From the NCBI GenBank assembly GCA_017522515.1, contig JAFWZH010000250.1, positions 1 to 64,000 of the forward strand: a stretch of DNA of 64,000 nt, read 5' to 3'. This document shows positions 35,942-45,718 of this stretch, piece after piece. The position numbers were made by a program, and so were the translations under genes. The first letter of the stretch is position 1; each line of letters opens with the position of its first letter. The DNA is from Clostridia bacterium (lineage in GTDB: Bacteria > Bacillota_A > Clostridia > UBA1212 > UBA1255). The notes beneath the pieces were generated by a model that saw only the letters and a program-made list of their open reading frames with translations, did no database searches and was not told where the DNA came from.

Positions 35942-36745
35942 TTATATGCAGAACATTATAAACTTTAATACATCCATATAATCGTGGCTCTCGTATGATA
36001 CTTTTTTAACGTCTGTTCTCTTAGCTCCCGGATAATTGGAATATTTATTTGCCTCTTGCCATTCTTTATATTCCACCTCGGCAACAAAATACTCCGGCAA
36101 TTCCGGAACACATGTCTTATCAATGTCTTTTAATTTCAAAGCCTTTTCTATTCCTGTTTCTATTTCTTTACGTACTTTCTCCGGATGCTTCGCAAGTGTT
36201 GCTCCTCCTATAACACTTTTTGATGATACAGTTTCTATGCAAGGTATCATTTCTTTTGCAATTTTGCAAAGAGCCTCATCTCCCGACAAAAATACTATCG
36301 GCTTTTTAAAATATGCTGCTATATATGCATTAATAATAAATTCAGAAGCGGCAATACCATTTATTGTAAAACGGTTTACTTTGCGCACCATTGTATGAGA
36401 GAGCGTATTTCCGTCTGACCACGCATCTGAATGATAGCCTGTAAAAGCCACTGCGTCGTACTCATCCTTATCTAATCCACCCATCATTTCCAACATATCT
36501 CCTGTCCAGCCACGAATAAGAGTTACATTTTCAGGTATATTTTCGGGATTAATATTTCTGCCGTTACAATGTGCATCCTTTACGGTTACTTCCCAACCTG
36601 CATTTTCTGCTCCTCTGCATGCAGCGGCAACTTCTTTTGTCATGATTTCAGCAAAATACGGATATTTCGTACCGCCGGGCAGAGCCTCGTCCCAATCCAT
36701 TATTGCTGCACTGCCTTCTATATCTGCACTAATATATAATTTCAT
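35942..36745 (-). CDS. M55-family D-aminopeptidase, DppA-like
   Basis: This is a 267-residue protein. DppA-type enzymes are zinc-dependent, self-compartmentalising peptidases that release N-terminal D-amino acids. The N-terminal ADIEGSA at about residues 6-12 gives the metal Asp and Glu. DAHCNGRN near 69-76, GYHSDAWS near 113-120 and FLSGDEALC near 164-172 are the other family motifs. The start at 36745 has an AGAAGG site; an upstream in-frame ATG at 36817 would add an unrelated hydrophobic stretch. A TATAAT -10 lies at 36777-36782 with a poor -35. It probably recycles D-Ala-containing peptides from cell-wall turnover. Confidence 0.9.
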   Translation of the reverse strand: MKLYISADIEGSAAIMDWDEALPGGTKYPYFAEIMTKEVAAACRGAENAGWEVTVKDAHCNGRNINPENIPENVTLIRGWTGDMLEMMGGLDKDEYDAVAFTGYHSDAWSDGNTLSHTMVRKVNRFTINGIAASEFIINAYIAAYFKKPIVFLSGDEALCKIAKEMIPCIETVSSKSVIGGATLAKHPEKVRKEIETGIEKALKLKDIDKTCVPELPEYFVAEVEYKEWQEANKYSNYPGAKRTDVKKVSYESHDYMDVLKFIMFCI

Positions 36746-36872
36746 TAAAAAGCCTTCTTTCACTGTTAATTTCTTTATTATACGATGCCACTTCAAAAAA
36801 ATAAAGACGAAATTCACTTAATTGAATATAAGGTTTTTTTGTGGGCAATATATACTTGAAAGGATGATGAAC

Positions 36873-37082
36873 ATGATGTCTAAAAGCGGAAATGAATTGC
36901 CCATCAATTTTGCCTTAGAGCTGGCCACTGATTTAGATGCAATGGATGCTTTTGCCGAAATGAGCGAAAATGAGCAACAAAACTGCATTGATGAATCAAG
37001 AAGAATGAATACAAAACAGGAAATGCATGAATATGTTGCATCAATAAAAAAATCAACCTCCAATAGAAAGCTTCACACCTAA
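36873..37082 (+). CDS. Small conserved protein, possibly YdeI/OmdA-like
   Basis: This 69-residue protein has the pattern NELPINFALELATDLDAMD followed by FAEMSENEQQNCIDESRRM, which resembles the C-terminal YdeI/OmpD-associated module of short clostridial proteins. Its function is unknown. The ATG at 36873 has an AAAGGA site 8 bp ahead; earlier in-frame ATGs do not. Its last 30 bases overlap the 3' end of the convergent methyltransferase gene. It is the only plus-strand gene in the right half. Confidence 0.7.
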   Translation: MMSKSGNELPINFALELATDLDAMDAFAEMSENEQQNCIDESRRMNTKQEMHEYVASIKKSTSNRKLHT

Positions 37083-38210
37083 TTCATTACAAATCTTGCG
37101 GTATTTGTTAAGAATCGCATCATTTTTACCTGATGTTCTTATAGCTTTTATCATAAGATTTTTCGGCGTATCTATAGGCGAAATATATTCTAACATTGAT
37201 ACATCATATCCGTGACCTTCTAAATACATGGCGCGGAGCCCATCTGTCAGACTATCTGCAATACGAGCTTTAAGAATACCATATTTTAGAATATCTTCAA
37301 AACCTTCCATGTGGTATTGAGAATTCATTTCTTTATGGCAACAAGGAACGCAAACAATAGATGCAACCTTGTGATCAAGAGCAAATCTAAGAGCTTTATC
37401 TGTTGCTGTATCACATGCATGCAATGTCAGCAGCATGTCATATTGACAATCAGGTTCGTATGCGCCTATATCTGTTTCTATAAATTGCATATTATTATAA
37501 TGAAGTTGCTTTGCAATTCTTGCAGACTCGGCAATAACAGCACCGTTATAATCAAGGCCTGTGAAATAACAATTCTTACCCAAAACTTCCTTAATATAGT
37601 AGTTAAGCGCAAAAGAAAGATAAGACTTTCCGCAGCCGCAATCAACAATACGAATTTGTTTTTTGTTTGAACATAATTTGCGCAGCATAGGATCAACAAG
37701 CTCAACGAAATGATCGATTTGATTATATTTACGAATTTTATCATTGCGAATTTTGCCATTTTTTGCCAATATGCCTATTGCCTCCAATAATTCTGCCGCT
37801 CTGTCAGGTTTAATGAAATATTCTCTGTCGCTCATTACTGCTGAGGTAGAAGCGTTGGCTGCTTTTTCCTCATTTACCTGTAAATCCTTTGTTTGAGAGC
37901 TTACATCTTTATTGTCTGCTTTAACGGTAATTTGCTTGCCGCGTTCTGAATATACAAAAAGCATAGAATCAAACTCAGGTATTGTCTTTTTGACGAAATC
38001 ACGCACATCTAAGAAACTGCCCTTATAACTGTTCCCCATAAAATTATAAGAAAGCAATCCCCCCTCTGTTTGTTCTATATGTGCAGAATACTTCTTGTTT
38101 CCCGAAACAAAATCAACATCTATATATAGGAAGAAATCCTTGCCATCCTCATGTCTTCCCTGCATTCCCATAAGGAATAAATCTACCTTGTCTGCTGTTT
38201 GTCTATTCAT
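37053..38210 (-). CDS. SAM-dependent methyltransferase, Methyltransf_32-like
   Basis: This is a 385-residue protein. The N-terminal 120 residues are a family-specific region. The Rossmann methyltransferase fold begins at IRIVDCGCGKSYLSFAL near 180-196 (the SAM glycine loop is replaced by CGCGKS, as in the METTL25/GSTCD-like group). It continues with FTGLDYN near 216, LTLHACDTATDKAL near 260-273 and a VCVPCCHKE motif near 284-292. The substrate is unknown; RNA or protein are both possible. Its ATG overlaps the stop of the pseudouridine synthase gene (ATGA), making it the last gene of the rsmF-rsuA-like set. Confidence 0.85.
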   Translation of the reverse strand: MNRQTADKVDLFLMGMQGRHEDGKDFFLYIDVDFVSGNKKYSAHIEQTEGGLLSYNFMGNSYKGSFLDVRDFVKKTIPEFDSMLFVYSERGKQITVKADNKDVSSQTKDLQVNEEKAANASTSAVMSDREYFIKPDRAAELLEAIGILAKNGKIRNDKIRKYNQIDHFVELVDPMLRKLCSNKKQIRIVDCGCGKSYLSFALNYYIKEVLGKNCYFTGLDYNGAVIAESARIAKQLHYNNMQFIETDIGAYEPDCQYDMLLTLHACDTATDKALRFALDHKVASIVCVPCCHKEMNSQYHMEGFEDILKYGILKARIADSLTDGLRAMYLEGHGYDVSMLEYISPIDTPKNLMIKAIRTSGKNDAILNKYRKICNELGVKLSIGG

Positions 38211-38947
38211 TGTAACCGTTCTCCTTTATCTGTGATAATACTGTCTTTTTCTTGCTGTGTCATTTCTCTGTATTGGCCTTTCTCCAGCGATTTATCAAGC
38301 CATACATCTCCGATTTTTATACGTTTTAAATATAAGACTTTATTATCTCTTGCCAAAAACATTCTTTTAACTTGATGAAATTTACCCTCATGAATTGTAA
38401 CAAGCGCTCCGTAGCCTTGCTCTTCTGTTATTTCAGCTTCTTCTAATTTAGCTGTTCTGCACACTGTACCGTCTGCAAGTATAATGCCTTTACTGAAGGC
38501 CTCTATATCCGTTGCGGAAATCGCCTTCTCAAGCAGACAAAAATATACCTTATCTACATGTTTATTAGGAGAAATAACCTTATGAATATATTCTCCGTCA
38601 TTAGTCAAAATCAAGAAACCTTCGCTATCCTTATCGAGTCTACCAGCCGGAGAAACGCCATAATGACCATACTCCTCTGCTACTAAATCAGCGGCTGTCA
38701 CAGCTCCTCTTGCATCCTCAGAAGCAGAAAGAACACCGGCCGGTTTATTCATCATTATATATACATACGGTTTATATTCCACTACCTCATTAAATACAAC
38801 GACGGAATCCTCTTCTTCGTTTATTTGCATGCCTGAATCACCGGCAATTTTACCATTAACCGTAACAGCGCCTGCTGACACAAACTTTTTAACTTCTTTG
38901 CGTGTACCTACGCCCATATTTGCCAAAAAGCGATCAAGACGAATCAT
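38207..38947 (-). CDS. RsuA-family 16S rRNA pseudouridine synthase
   Basis: This is a 246-residue protein. An S4 RNA-binding domain at about 1-60 (MIRLDRFLANMGVGTRKEV) precedes the synthase domain with MMNKPAGVLSAS near 65-76 and the catalytic loop AGRLDKDSEGFLILT near 101-115. The catalytic Asp sits in GRLDKDSEG. RsuA enzymes modify U516 of 16S rRNA; that exact target is inferred from the family. The start at 38947 has GGAGG 8 bp ahead and forms an ATGA overlap with the rsmF-like gene. Confidence 0.9.
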   Translation of the reverse strand: MIRLDRFLANMGVGTRKEVKKFVSAGAVTVNGKIAGDSGMQINEEEDSVVVFNEVVEYKPYVYIMMNKPAGVLSASEDARGAVTAADLVAEEYGHYGVSPAGRLDKDSEGFLILTNDGEYIHKVISPNKHVDKVYFCLLEKAISATDIEAFSKGIILADGTVCRTAKLEEAEITEEQGYGALVTIHEGKFHQVKRMFLARDNKVLYLKRIKIGDVWLDKSLEKGQYREMTQQEKDSIITDKGERLQ

Positions 38948-40371
38948 ATAAGACGCCTCCATCCTTTAGGATACATATTTTTTAACATTCCGCCATTTAT
39001 TACACCCGTTCCCAAAACATATCCTTTTTCTGTTTTTCCTTTAACACCTACACAAACAGCATGCCATCCATCACCAAAATCACTTGATACGGTTATAGTC
39101 TCCCCTCTCAAATATCTTTTAACGTCCTCGCTGTCGTAAGCAAAAGTAATTTTTCTTGCAAACATATCTCCGTAAGCCATGGCAAACTGTTGTGAGGGTT
39201 TAAATTTACAATGATTTAACTCTCCCATGTTCAAACCGATTTTGGGCACCTTGAGCCCGTCAATATCAGGTGGTACACAAGGCAAAAAATACAGTCCCTC
39301 ACCTGCAACGTAATAATATCCCGACGGAATATCACCTTGCATGTTCTTTTTCCAATACGTTTTAAACTCATCGGGAGCATCTTTTAACACTTTATAGCTT
39401 TTATTATTGTTTGATTTTTTCTCATAATCGGATTTTTTACTATTTTCTTCTTTTGCTTGCTTTTTCTTTTCAAGCATTGCAGTAAAATGCCCCTCGCCTT
39501 TCAGCTTGTGTGGCCACAAACGGGCAGCCTCAGACATTCCGTAAAGGCCATCAGCAATTCCGCCGCGCTTTTCAAGAGGTAAAAGCGCGTACTCCGGGAA
39601 CTTTTCCATAAATTCTTTAATCATATATTCGTCCTCGCTTGGATCGAATGTACACGTAGAATACAAAATATGTCCGCCCGGCTTTAACATAACGTGTGCA
39701 TATTCAAGAATTTCACGTTGCATTCCGGCACATACTTCTGTCTTAAATTTACCCCAACTTTTTACTGCTTCGTTATCTTTACGGAACATTCCCTCTCCGG
39801 AACACGGTGCATCTACTAAAATTTTGTCAAAATATCCATTAAATTTTTTTGCCAATCTCTCCGGAGACTCATTTGCGACAATAACATTCCTTACACCGGC
39901 CAGCTCTAAATTATAAATAAGAGCTTTAACTCTCTCCTGACTTATATCATTTGCCACAAGCAAACCCTCTCCGGATAGTTTTACACCAAGTTTTGTACTT
40001 TTGCCTCCCGGAGCTGCACATAAGTCAAGTACTTTATCCCCCGGCTTTACATCAAGCTGCTGTGCAGGATACATTGCACTCGGTTCTTGTATGTAGTAAA
40101 GCCCTGCATGATAAAAAGGTAATTTACCCGGAAGCTCCGTGTTCTCTTTCTCAAAGGGTGCATAATAGTATCCGTCATTAGTCCACGGAATTATTTTTTT
40201 TACATTAATGATTTCTCCTAAATCCTCCAAAAAATCCTCATTTGAAATCTTTAATGTATTAACTCTCACACCGAAGGATCTCTCTTCTTCTAAAGATGCC
40301 AGGTAAAGAGGAAACTCCTCTTCACCTAGCAAATCTGTCATTTTGTCAATATATTCCTGTGGCAGTTCCAA
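38944..40371 (-). CDS. rsmF: RsmF/NOP2-family rRNA cytosine-C5 methyltransferase
   Basis: This is a 475-residue protein. The SAM-binding motif DLCAAPGGKSTKLG is near 115-128, the first catalytic cysteine in VDAPCSGEGMFRKD near 185-198, and the second in YSTCTFDPSEDEY near 236-248. A Lys-rich linker near 305-325 leads to a C-terminal RNA-binding, PUA-like region. The enzyme methylates cytosine in 16S rRNA; the precise base is unknown. The start is TTG at 40371 behind an AAGGAG site with 8-bp spacing. It is 32 bp downstream of clpB and likely shares its transcript. Confidence 0.88.
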   Translation of the reverse strand: MELPQEYIDKMTDLLGEEEFPLYLASLEEERSFGVRVNTLKISNEDFLEDLGEIINVKKIIPWTNDGYYYAPFEKENTELPGKLPFYHAGLYYIQEPSAMYPAQQLDVKPGDKVLDLCAAPGGKSTKLGVKLSGEGLLVANDISQERVKALIYNLELAGVRNVIVANESPERLAKKFNGYFDKILVDAPCSGEGMFRKDNEAVKSWGKFKTEVCAGMQREILEYAHVMLKPGGHILYSTCTFDPSEDEYMIKEFMEKFPEYALLPLEKRGGIADGLYGMSEAARLWPHKLKGEGHFTAMLEKKKQAKEENSKKSDYEKKSNNNKSYKVLKDAPDEFKTYWKKNMQGDIPSGYYYVAGEGLYFLPCVPPDIDGLKVPKIGLNMGELNHCKFKPSQQFAMAYGDMFARKITFAYDSEDVKRYLRGETITVSSDFGDGWHAVCVGVKGKTEKGYVLGTGVINGGMLKNMYPKGWRRLI

Positions 40372-40403
40372 ATTAAATACTCCTTAATTTTATTTGTTTT
40401 GCA

Positions 40404-43019
40404 TCAATACACTCGAAGCTCCGGATTTGAGCTTGTCTTATCAACATCAACCGTGATTTTAGAATTAATCTCAATATCAGTTGACAGAATCTTTCTTGCT
40501 ATCATAGTCTCTACATAACTTTGCATATATCTTTTTAAAGGTCTTGCACCATATATCGGATCGAAACCATGCTCTATAATATAATCCTTAGCATCATCAG
40601 TAATATGAAGCTTTAGAGATTTATCAGCAAGACGATTACTGAGCTTCTCAACGAGTATGTCAATAATTTTTCTCATATCGTCTTTACCTAAAGGCTTATA
40701 AAAAACAATCTCATCAAGTCTGTTTAAAAATTCAGGTCTGAAGGTTTGTTTTAAAAGCGCTGTTACACTTTCTTTGGCCTCATCAGAAATATAACCTTTA
40801 GGAGTAAATCCGTCAAGCAAAAATTGTGAGCCAAGATTACTCGTCAAAATAATAACAGTATTTTTAAAATCTACAGTACGTCCTTGAGAATCTGTAATAC
40901 GTCCATCATCCAGAACTTGAAGCAATATGTTAAACACATCAGGATGAGCCTTTTCTACTTCATCAAAAAGTATTACGGAATAAGGCTTTCTCCTTACGGC
41001 CTCAGTAAGCTGTCCTCCCTCATCATATCCCACATATCCGGGAGGTGCTCCTATAAGTCTCGAAACAGAAAACTTCTCCATATACTCCGTCATGTCTATT
41101 CTGACCATATTATGTTCATCATCAAAAAGACTTTCAGCCAATGCCTTAGCCAGCTCTGTTTTACCTACACCGGTTGGACCTAAAAATAAGAAAGAACCTA
41201 TAGGTCTGTTAGGATCACTTATTCCGGCTCTTGAACGTATAATTGCCTCTGTAACTTTTGTTACCGCCTCATCTTGTCCAATAACTCTTTTGTGAAGAAT
41301 CTCGTCCAAATGAAGAATCTTTTCTCGTTCGCCCTCCATAAGTTTTGCTACAGGTATACCTGTCCATCTTGCTACAATTGCAGCAATTTCTTCCTCTGTA
41401 ACGGTATCTCTGACAAATCCGGCAGCAGTTTTATCTCCGGAAGCCCTGTTTTCACTTTTCTTCTGAGCATCCTCTAATTTCTTTTCAAGCTCCGGCAGTG
41501 TTGAATACCTCAATTTAGCTGCCTTTTCATATTCATAATTTCTCTGTGCAGCCTCAATTTCCACATTAACGCTGTCGATCTCTTCCTTAATATTTTTAAC
41601 TAAGTCAATCTCTTGTTTTTCTTTTTCCCAAGAAGATTTCATGGCGTTAAATTTATCTCTGTTCTCGGCAAGCTCTTCACTTATTTTCTCGCTTCGTTCT
41701 TTAGATAATGTATCTTTTTCTTTCTTCAAGGCCATTTCCTCTATTTCAAGTTGCATAATTTTGCGACGTACATCGTCAATTTCTGCAGGCATAGAATCAA
41801 TTTCAGTCCTTATCTGAGCGCAAGCCTCGTCTACCAAATCTATTGCCTTATCCGGCAAAAATCTGTCGGTTATATATCTGTCAGAAAGAGTTGCTGCAGC
41901 AATAAGTGCTCCATCATGGATTTGTACTCCGTGAAAAATTTCATATTTTTCTTTTAATCCTCTTAATATCGAAACAGTATCCTCAACATTAGGCTCGTCT
42001 ATCTGCACCGGCTGAAACCGTCTCTCCAAAGCCGCATCCTTTTCTATATACTGTCTGTATTCATCCAATGTGGTGGCTCCTATACAATGAAGCTCGCCTC
42101 TTGCAAGCATAGGCTTTAATAAATTACCGGCATCCATTGCTCCGTCAGTCTTACCGGCTCCTACAATAGTATGAAGTTCATCAATGAAAAGAATTATACT
42201 GCCCTCACTGCTTTTTACTTCGTTAAGAACAGCTTTAAGCCTCTCTTCAAATTCACCACGGAATTTTGCTCCGGCAATTAAAGCCCCCATATCAAGAGAA
42301 AAGATAGTCTTATCTTTTAATCCCTCCGGCACATCGCCTCTTACAATTCTCTGTGCCAGGCCCTCCGCAACAGCCGTCTTACCTACACCAGGCTCACCTA
42401 TTAAAACAGGATTATTCTTTGTCTTTCTTGAAAGAATTCTAATAACATTTCTAATTTCACTGTCTCTGCCTATAACAGGGTCAAGTTTACCCTGTTTTGC
42501 TCTCTCTACAAGATCAAAGCCGTATTTATTTAAGGCATCGTAAGTTTCCTCCGGATTGTCACCAGTCACACGATTAGTTTTTACTTTGTTGAGCTCTTGC
42601 TCAAAAGATTCTTTTGTTAAACCGTATTGGCGAAAAACATCCTTCAACTTTGCTGTAGGATTTGAGATACAAGCCATCATTATGTGTTCTACAGAAACAT
42701 ACTCATCCTTGTTTTTCTTTGCCAACTTCTCCGCATCATTTAAAATCTTATCGGTTTCTTTTGAAATATATACCTTGTCCGGCTCCCGTCCGCTGCCACT
42801 AACCTTAGGAAGTTCGGAAATAACCTTATCCACCGATGCTAAAAAACGATCTGCATCAATGCCGAGCTTACCGAGCAAACTTGCTATCAGTCCTCCGTCC
42901 TGATCCGCAAGTGCATATACAATATGCTCCGGCATAATTTGCATATTATCATTTTCTATTGCCATACCTTGGGCATTTCTCAATGCCTCCAGTGTCTTCT
43001 GCGTAAGCTTATCTGTCAT
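40404..43019 (-). CDS. clpB: ClpB disaggregase
   Basis: This 871-residue protein is full length. It has an N-terminal Clp repeat domain, a first AAA+ ring with [13 protein letters not shown] near 202-214, a coiled M domain near 400-520 that separates ClpB from ClpA/C, and a second AAA+ ring with [13 protein letters not shown] near 612-624. It rescues aggregated proteins with DnaK. The ATG overlaps the stop of the ribbon-helix-helix gene (ATGA), so translation is coupled. A HrcA/CtsR box was not seen; the likely control site is the inverted repeat ahead of the upstream gene. Confidence 0.97.
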   Translation of the reverse strand: MTDKLTQKTLEALRNAQGMAIENDNMQIMPEHIVYALADQDGGLIASLLGKLGIDADRFLASVDKVISELPKVSGSGREPDKVYISKETDKILNDAEKLAKKNKDEYVSVEHIMMACISNPTAKLKDVFRQYGLTKESFEQELNKVKTNRVTGDNPEETYDALNKYGFDLVERAKQGKLDPVIGRDSEIRNVIRILSRKTKNNPVLIGEPGVGKTAVAEGLAQRIVRGDVPEGLKDKTIFSLDMGALIAGAKFRGEFEERLKAVLNEVKSSEGSIILFIDELHTIVGAGKTDGAMDAGNLLKPMLARGELHCIGATTLDEYRQYIEKDAALERRFQPVQIDEPNVEDTVSILRGLKEKYEIFHGVQIHDGALIAAATLSDRYITDRFLPDKAIDLVDEACAQIRTEIDSMPAEIDDVRRKIMQLEIEEMALKKEKDTLSKERSEKISEELAENRDKFNAMKSSWEKEKQEIDLVKNIKEEIDSVNVEIEAAQRNYEYEKAAKLRYSTLPELEKKLEDAQKKSENRASGDKTAAGFVRDTVTEEEIAAIVARWTGIPVAKLMEGEREKILHLDEILHKRVIGQDEAVTKVTEAIIRSRAGISDPNRPIGSFLFLGPTGVGKTELAKALAESLFDDEHNMVRIDMTEYMEKFSVSRLIGAPPGYVGYDEGGQLTEAVRRKPYSVILFDEVEKAHPDVFNILLQVLDDGRITDSQGRTVDFKNTVIILTSNLGSQFLLDGFTPKGYISDEAKESVTALLKQTFRPEFLNRLDEIVFYKPLGKDDMRKIIDILVEKLSNRLADKSLKLHITDDAKDYIIEHGFDPIYGARPLKRYMQSYVETMIARKILSTDIEINSKITVDVDKTSSNPELRVY

Positions 43020-43663
43020 ATTAAACCAACTCCTTTATTGTAATATTCAAGATATATCATTTCGACATCACGGGAATTGTAACTGCCGCTGACATATCCC
43101 TTAACCAATTTGTCAAAAATCTGAATATATGAAGAAATGTTATCACCAACCTCTTCATTGGTATAATTCCTGTCCGGGCATATACTTATGCTTCTTGTAA
43201 ATCTGCCGTCATAGAGTGCATAGTTTATTTCCACATCATGTCTGTAGGCAGACTCAATCCCGGTCCATAACCTAAAAAAATCTGTCATTGCTCTGATAAG
43301 CTCCTCGGATTGTGTCCTAAAAACAACATTAAGCTCACCAATCGTACCTTGTTGTGGTGTCCTATACATGGATACCTCATACTTAATTGTTGGTCTGTAT
43401 TTATACTCAAGGCTGCTTTTAAGCGACATCGTCATCTGATTCGGCGAAACATACGGCACAATATTCATACCGCATTGATTGATTAAATCCTCAATGCTTT
43501 TAAAAATATTGCTCACTCTCTTCTCGGGAGTCATCATGGATACATATTCTGCTAAAATTTGATTTACTAAATTGGACCTATTTGTATTTTGCTGTAAGGC
43601 TAATCTGTCAATCGCTCTTACCACATCGTCCATCAACATAAGACTGTATAAACTTTTCTGCAT
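43016..43663 (-). CDS. Ribbon-helix-helix protein coupled to clpB
   Basis: This is a 215-residue protein. The first 45 residues have the ribbon-helix-helix pattern ([20 protein letters not shown], then [13 protein letters not shown]). The following 170 residues are a separate globular domain I do not recognise, with several aromatic-rich strands. It precedes clpB with a 4-base overlap, so it is probably a dedicated regulator. A consensus promoter and a perfect 9-bp inverted repeat lie ahead of it, fitting autoregulation. A TAAAGGAGG ribosome site supports the ATG. The DNA-binding call is moderate; the ligand or stress signal sensed by the C-terminal domain is unknown. Confidence 0.7.
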   Translation of the reverse strand: MQKSLYSLMLMDDVVRAIDRLALQQNTNRSNLVNQILAEYVSMMTPEKRVSNIFKSIEDLINQCGMNIVPYVSPNQMTMSLKSSLEYKYRPTIKYEVSMYRTPQQGTIGELNVVFRTQSEELIRAMTDFFRLWTGIESAYRHDVEINYALYDGRFTRSISICPDRNYTNEEVGDNISSYIQIFDKLVKGYVSGSYNSRDVEMIYLEYYNKGVGLI

Positions 43664-43694
43664 ACTAAGGTGCCTCCTTTACAGCCCTTAGTAT
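43662..43694. promoter_or_regulatory. Candidate operator of the RHH-clpB operon (9-bp inverted repeat)
   Basis: ATACTAAGG at 43662-43670 and its exact reverse complement at 43686-43694 are separated by 15 bp (24 bp centre to centre). One arm covers the -10 box and the other covers the start codon, so a bound protein would block transcription. Because the upstream arm lies before the expected transcript start, it is a DNA site, not an RNA hairpin. Confidence 0.7.
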
Positions 43695-43718
43695 ACCCTT
43701 GTATAAAACTTTTGTCAA
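43690..43718 (-). promoter_or_regulatory. Consensus sigma-A promoter of the RHH-clpB operon
   Basis: On the minus strand TTGACA (43713-43718), exactly 17 bp, TATACT (43690-43695). Confidence 0.92.
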
Positions 43719-43737
43719 ATAATTTATATAACTTTTA

Positions 43738-44550
43738 TTACGAGTTTTGTATATTTAAATCCCAGTTCGGTGTAAGCTTCATGTGAAGAACTCCCAGAAT
43801 ATCTCTAACCCAATATTCCCCAAAAAGCGGCCAAAATATATCCGAACTTATATTTTTAGCTGCATAACCGTTCTTTTCGGCAAACAAGAAGCCTCTGAAC
43901 GAGTGAAAAGTATCTGTTACAATATACATGGTTTTCGGCAAACCTTTTTCTTTAATAATTTCTCCTGAAAACTTTATATTTTCATCTGTATTTACAGACT
44001 TTTCCTCCATAAAAATCCTTGTTTCTTCGATTCCTTTTTCCACAAGATAACTTTTCATAACAGATGCTTCTGAAACTTCTTCATCCCAACCTTTTCCCCC
44101 GGAAACTACCGCTACGGAATTCGGGTGCTCGTTTAAATATTTATACGCAGCATCCAATCTGCCTGCCAAGGTAAGCGATGGCGTGGTTCCGTTTATTTTA
44201 CACCCCAAAACAACGACCGTACCGCTATCTCCCGATTTATCTGTAGGTTCATTGAAAAAAGCATACTTTATCATAAAAGCACTCACAAATGCGCCTGTAA
44301 TGAAACAAACCGCAAGTAAGCCTATTAATATCTTTTTAGAAATATCAAAAAATTTTCTCAATCTTTTTCTTCTAATGCTGTAAGGTTTTACCAACAGCAA
44401 AAAGAGCAGTAACATTCCGTATATTATAAGCGAAATATTGCCGGGGTTGACATGTCCGAAAAACACAAGAGGTACTATGCCGCACACAAGACAAAGCACA
44501 GCAAAAAAATAGCAAAGTATTTTAAAAATTTTAATCAGAGAAAAAGCCAC
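43738..44550 (-). CDS. YdcF-family (DUF218) membrane protein
   Basis: This is a 270-residue protein. Three membrane segments fill residues 1-100. The DUF218 domain follows: VVLGCKING near 111-119, LDAAYKYL near 130, VVSGGKGWDEEVSEA near 145-159, and TDTFHSFRG near 213-221. Family members such as SanA and YdcF are linked to envelope and vancomycin phenotypes, and some bind nucleotides; the reaction is unsettled. The start is GTG behind AGGAGG and overlaps the rodA end by 20 bases, so it belongs to the lgt-rodA operon. Confidence 0.85.
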   Translation of the reverse strand: MAFSLIKIFKILCYFFAVLCLVCGIVPLVFFGHVNPGNISLIIYGMLLLFLLLVKPYSIRRKRLRKFFDISKKILIGLLAVCFITGAFVSAFMIKYAFFNEPTDKSGDSGTVVVLGCKINGTTPSLTLAGRLDAAYKYLNEHPNSVAVVSGGKGWDEEVSEASVMKSYLVEKGIEETRIFMEEKSVNTDENIKFSGEIIKEKGLPKTMYIVTDTFHSFRGFLFAEKNGYAAKNISSDIFWPLFGEYWVRDILGVLHMKLTPNWDLNIQNS

Positions 44551-45718
44551 GTTGCCTCCTGGTGGAAATGCTTAAAAGTACGCCGATTGCCATATAGTTT
44601 GTAATCATGGAACTTCCTCCCTTGCTAACAAAAGGCAATGGCAATCCTGTTATTGGCATAATTCCTATATTCATGCCAATGTTTTCTATTATATTAAATG
44701 CAAACATTGCAAAAATGCCTGCCGCAACACACTTACCGAAAGTTTCTCTAGCTTTATATGAAATAAAAATCATTCTGCCCAGCATGACGGTCATTAAAAT
44801 TACCACAATCAAACAACCTATAAAACCAGCTTCTTCTCCTATCACAGCAAAAATAGAGTCTGACATTTTTACAGGTATTTTTTTACCCATATTCATCGTT
44901 CCTTCTCCAATTCCCTCTCCCGTCAAACGTCCTGAGCCTATTGCCATTATTGTTCTTCTGAGCTGATAAGAATAATCAAGATATTTATCAGGATCTATAA
45001 ATGATAAAAGTCTGCCGCGTCTTGCATCATTCATAGCAAATTTCCAAACAAAGGGTACTGCCAACATTCCCGTACCGAGAATTGTAAAAATGTATTTCTT
45101 GCTTATACCGCCAACAAAAATTGTAACTAAAAATACAAATATAAATACCATGGATTGACCTATGTCTTTTTGCAAGAAAACCAATCCTAACGGTAACAAA
45201 AAAGAGCCCAGTATGATTGCTCCGCGTTTGAAAGTCATACCGCCTTCCTTTTCTATATATTCTATTTGTTGTGCTATAACAAGTACCATCGCAAGCTTCA
45301 TAAGCTCTGATGGCTGGTACGTTGTTATTCCTATGTTAATCCACGCACGACTGCCGTACTGTTCTATTCCCAATGGTGTAAAGACGCTTAACATCATTAC
45401 AACATTAAACGCATAAAACGGCCAACTGAAAACTCTAAACAAATAATAGTCCGCAAATGAAAAGGCAATTGCAATAACAACACCTGCCGCCAATCCCACA
45501 ATCTGTACCAGCATTGCACTTTTGCCGCCATCAAGATACATATTCTCCATGGCACTTTCAAGAAAAACAAGACCTATCAAGGAAATCATTAATACTGTTC
45601 CCATGAGAAAATAATCAAATTTCGTTATATAGTCGAGTTTGCCTTTTTCCTCGATTTGCATCATGTACGGACGTTTCGTGTAAAGGCCACCTGTCCGCAA
45701 ATTGTTATTGATTTTCAT
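44531..45718 (-). CDS. rodA: RodA/FtsW/SpoVE-family peptidoglycan polymerase
   Basis: This 395-residue protein has about ten membrane segments. SEDS-family motifs are clear: SRAWINIG near 121-128, QPSELMKLAMVL near 134-145, the catalytic-loop region FLQKDIGQSMVF near 182-193, and a GLPLPFVSKGGSS end near 361-373. The enzyme polymerises lipid II strands. RodA and FtsW are hard to separate by eye; the short N-terminal tail and location beside lgt favour a RodA-type role in elongation. It overlaps lgt by 14 bases and lacks its own strong ribosome site, suggesting translational coupling. Confidence 0.88.
   Translation of the reverse strand: MKINNNLRTGGLYTKRPYMMQIEEKGKLDYITKFDYFLMGTVLMISLIGLVFLESAMENMYLDGGKSAMLVQIVGLAAGVVIAIAFSFADYYLFRVFSWPFYAFNVVMMLSVFTPLGIEQYGSRAWINIGITTYQPSELMKLAMVLVIAQQIEYIEKEGGMTFKRGAIILGSFLLPLGLVFLQKDIGQSMVFIFVFLVTIFVGGISKKYIFTILGTGMLAVPFVWKFAMNDARRGRLLSFIDPDKYLDYSYQLRRTIMAIGSGRLTGEGIGEGTMNMGKKIPVKMSDSIFAVIGEEAGFIGCLIVVILMTVMLGRMIFISYKARETFGKCVAAGIFAMFAFNIIENIGMNIGIMPITGLPLPFVSKGGSSMITNYMAIGVLLSISTRRQRGFFSD

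Noticed and set aside
43662..43694. RNA thermometer ahead of the RHH-clpB operon
   Set aside because: The upstream arm overlaps the -10 box, so the transcript would not contain it.
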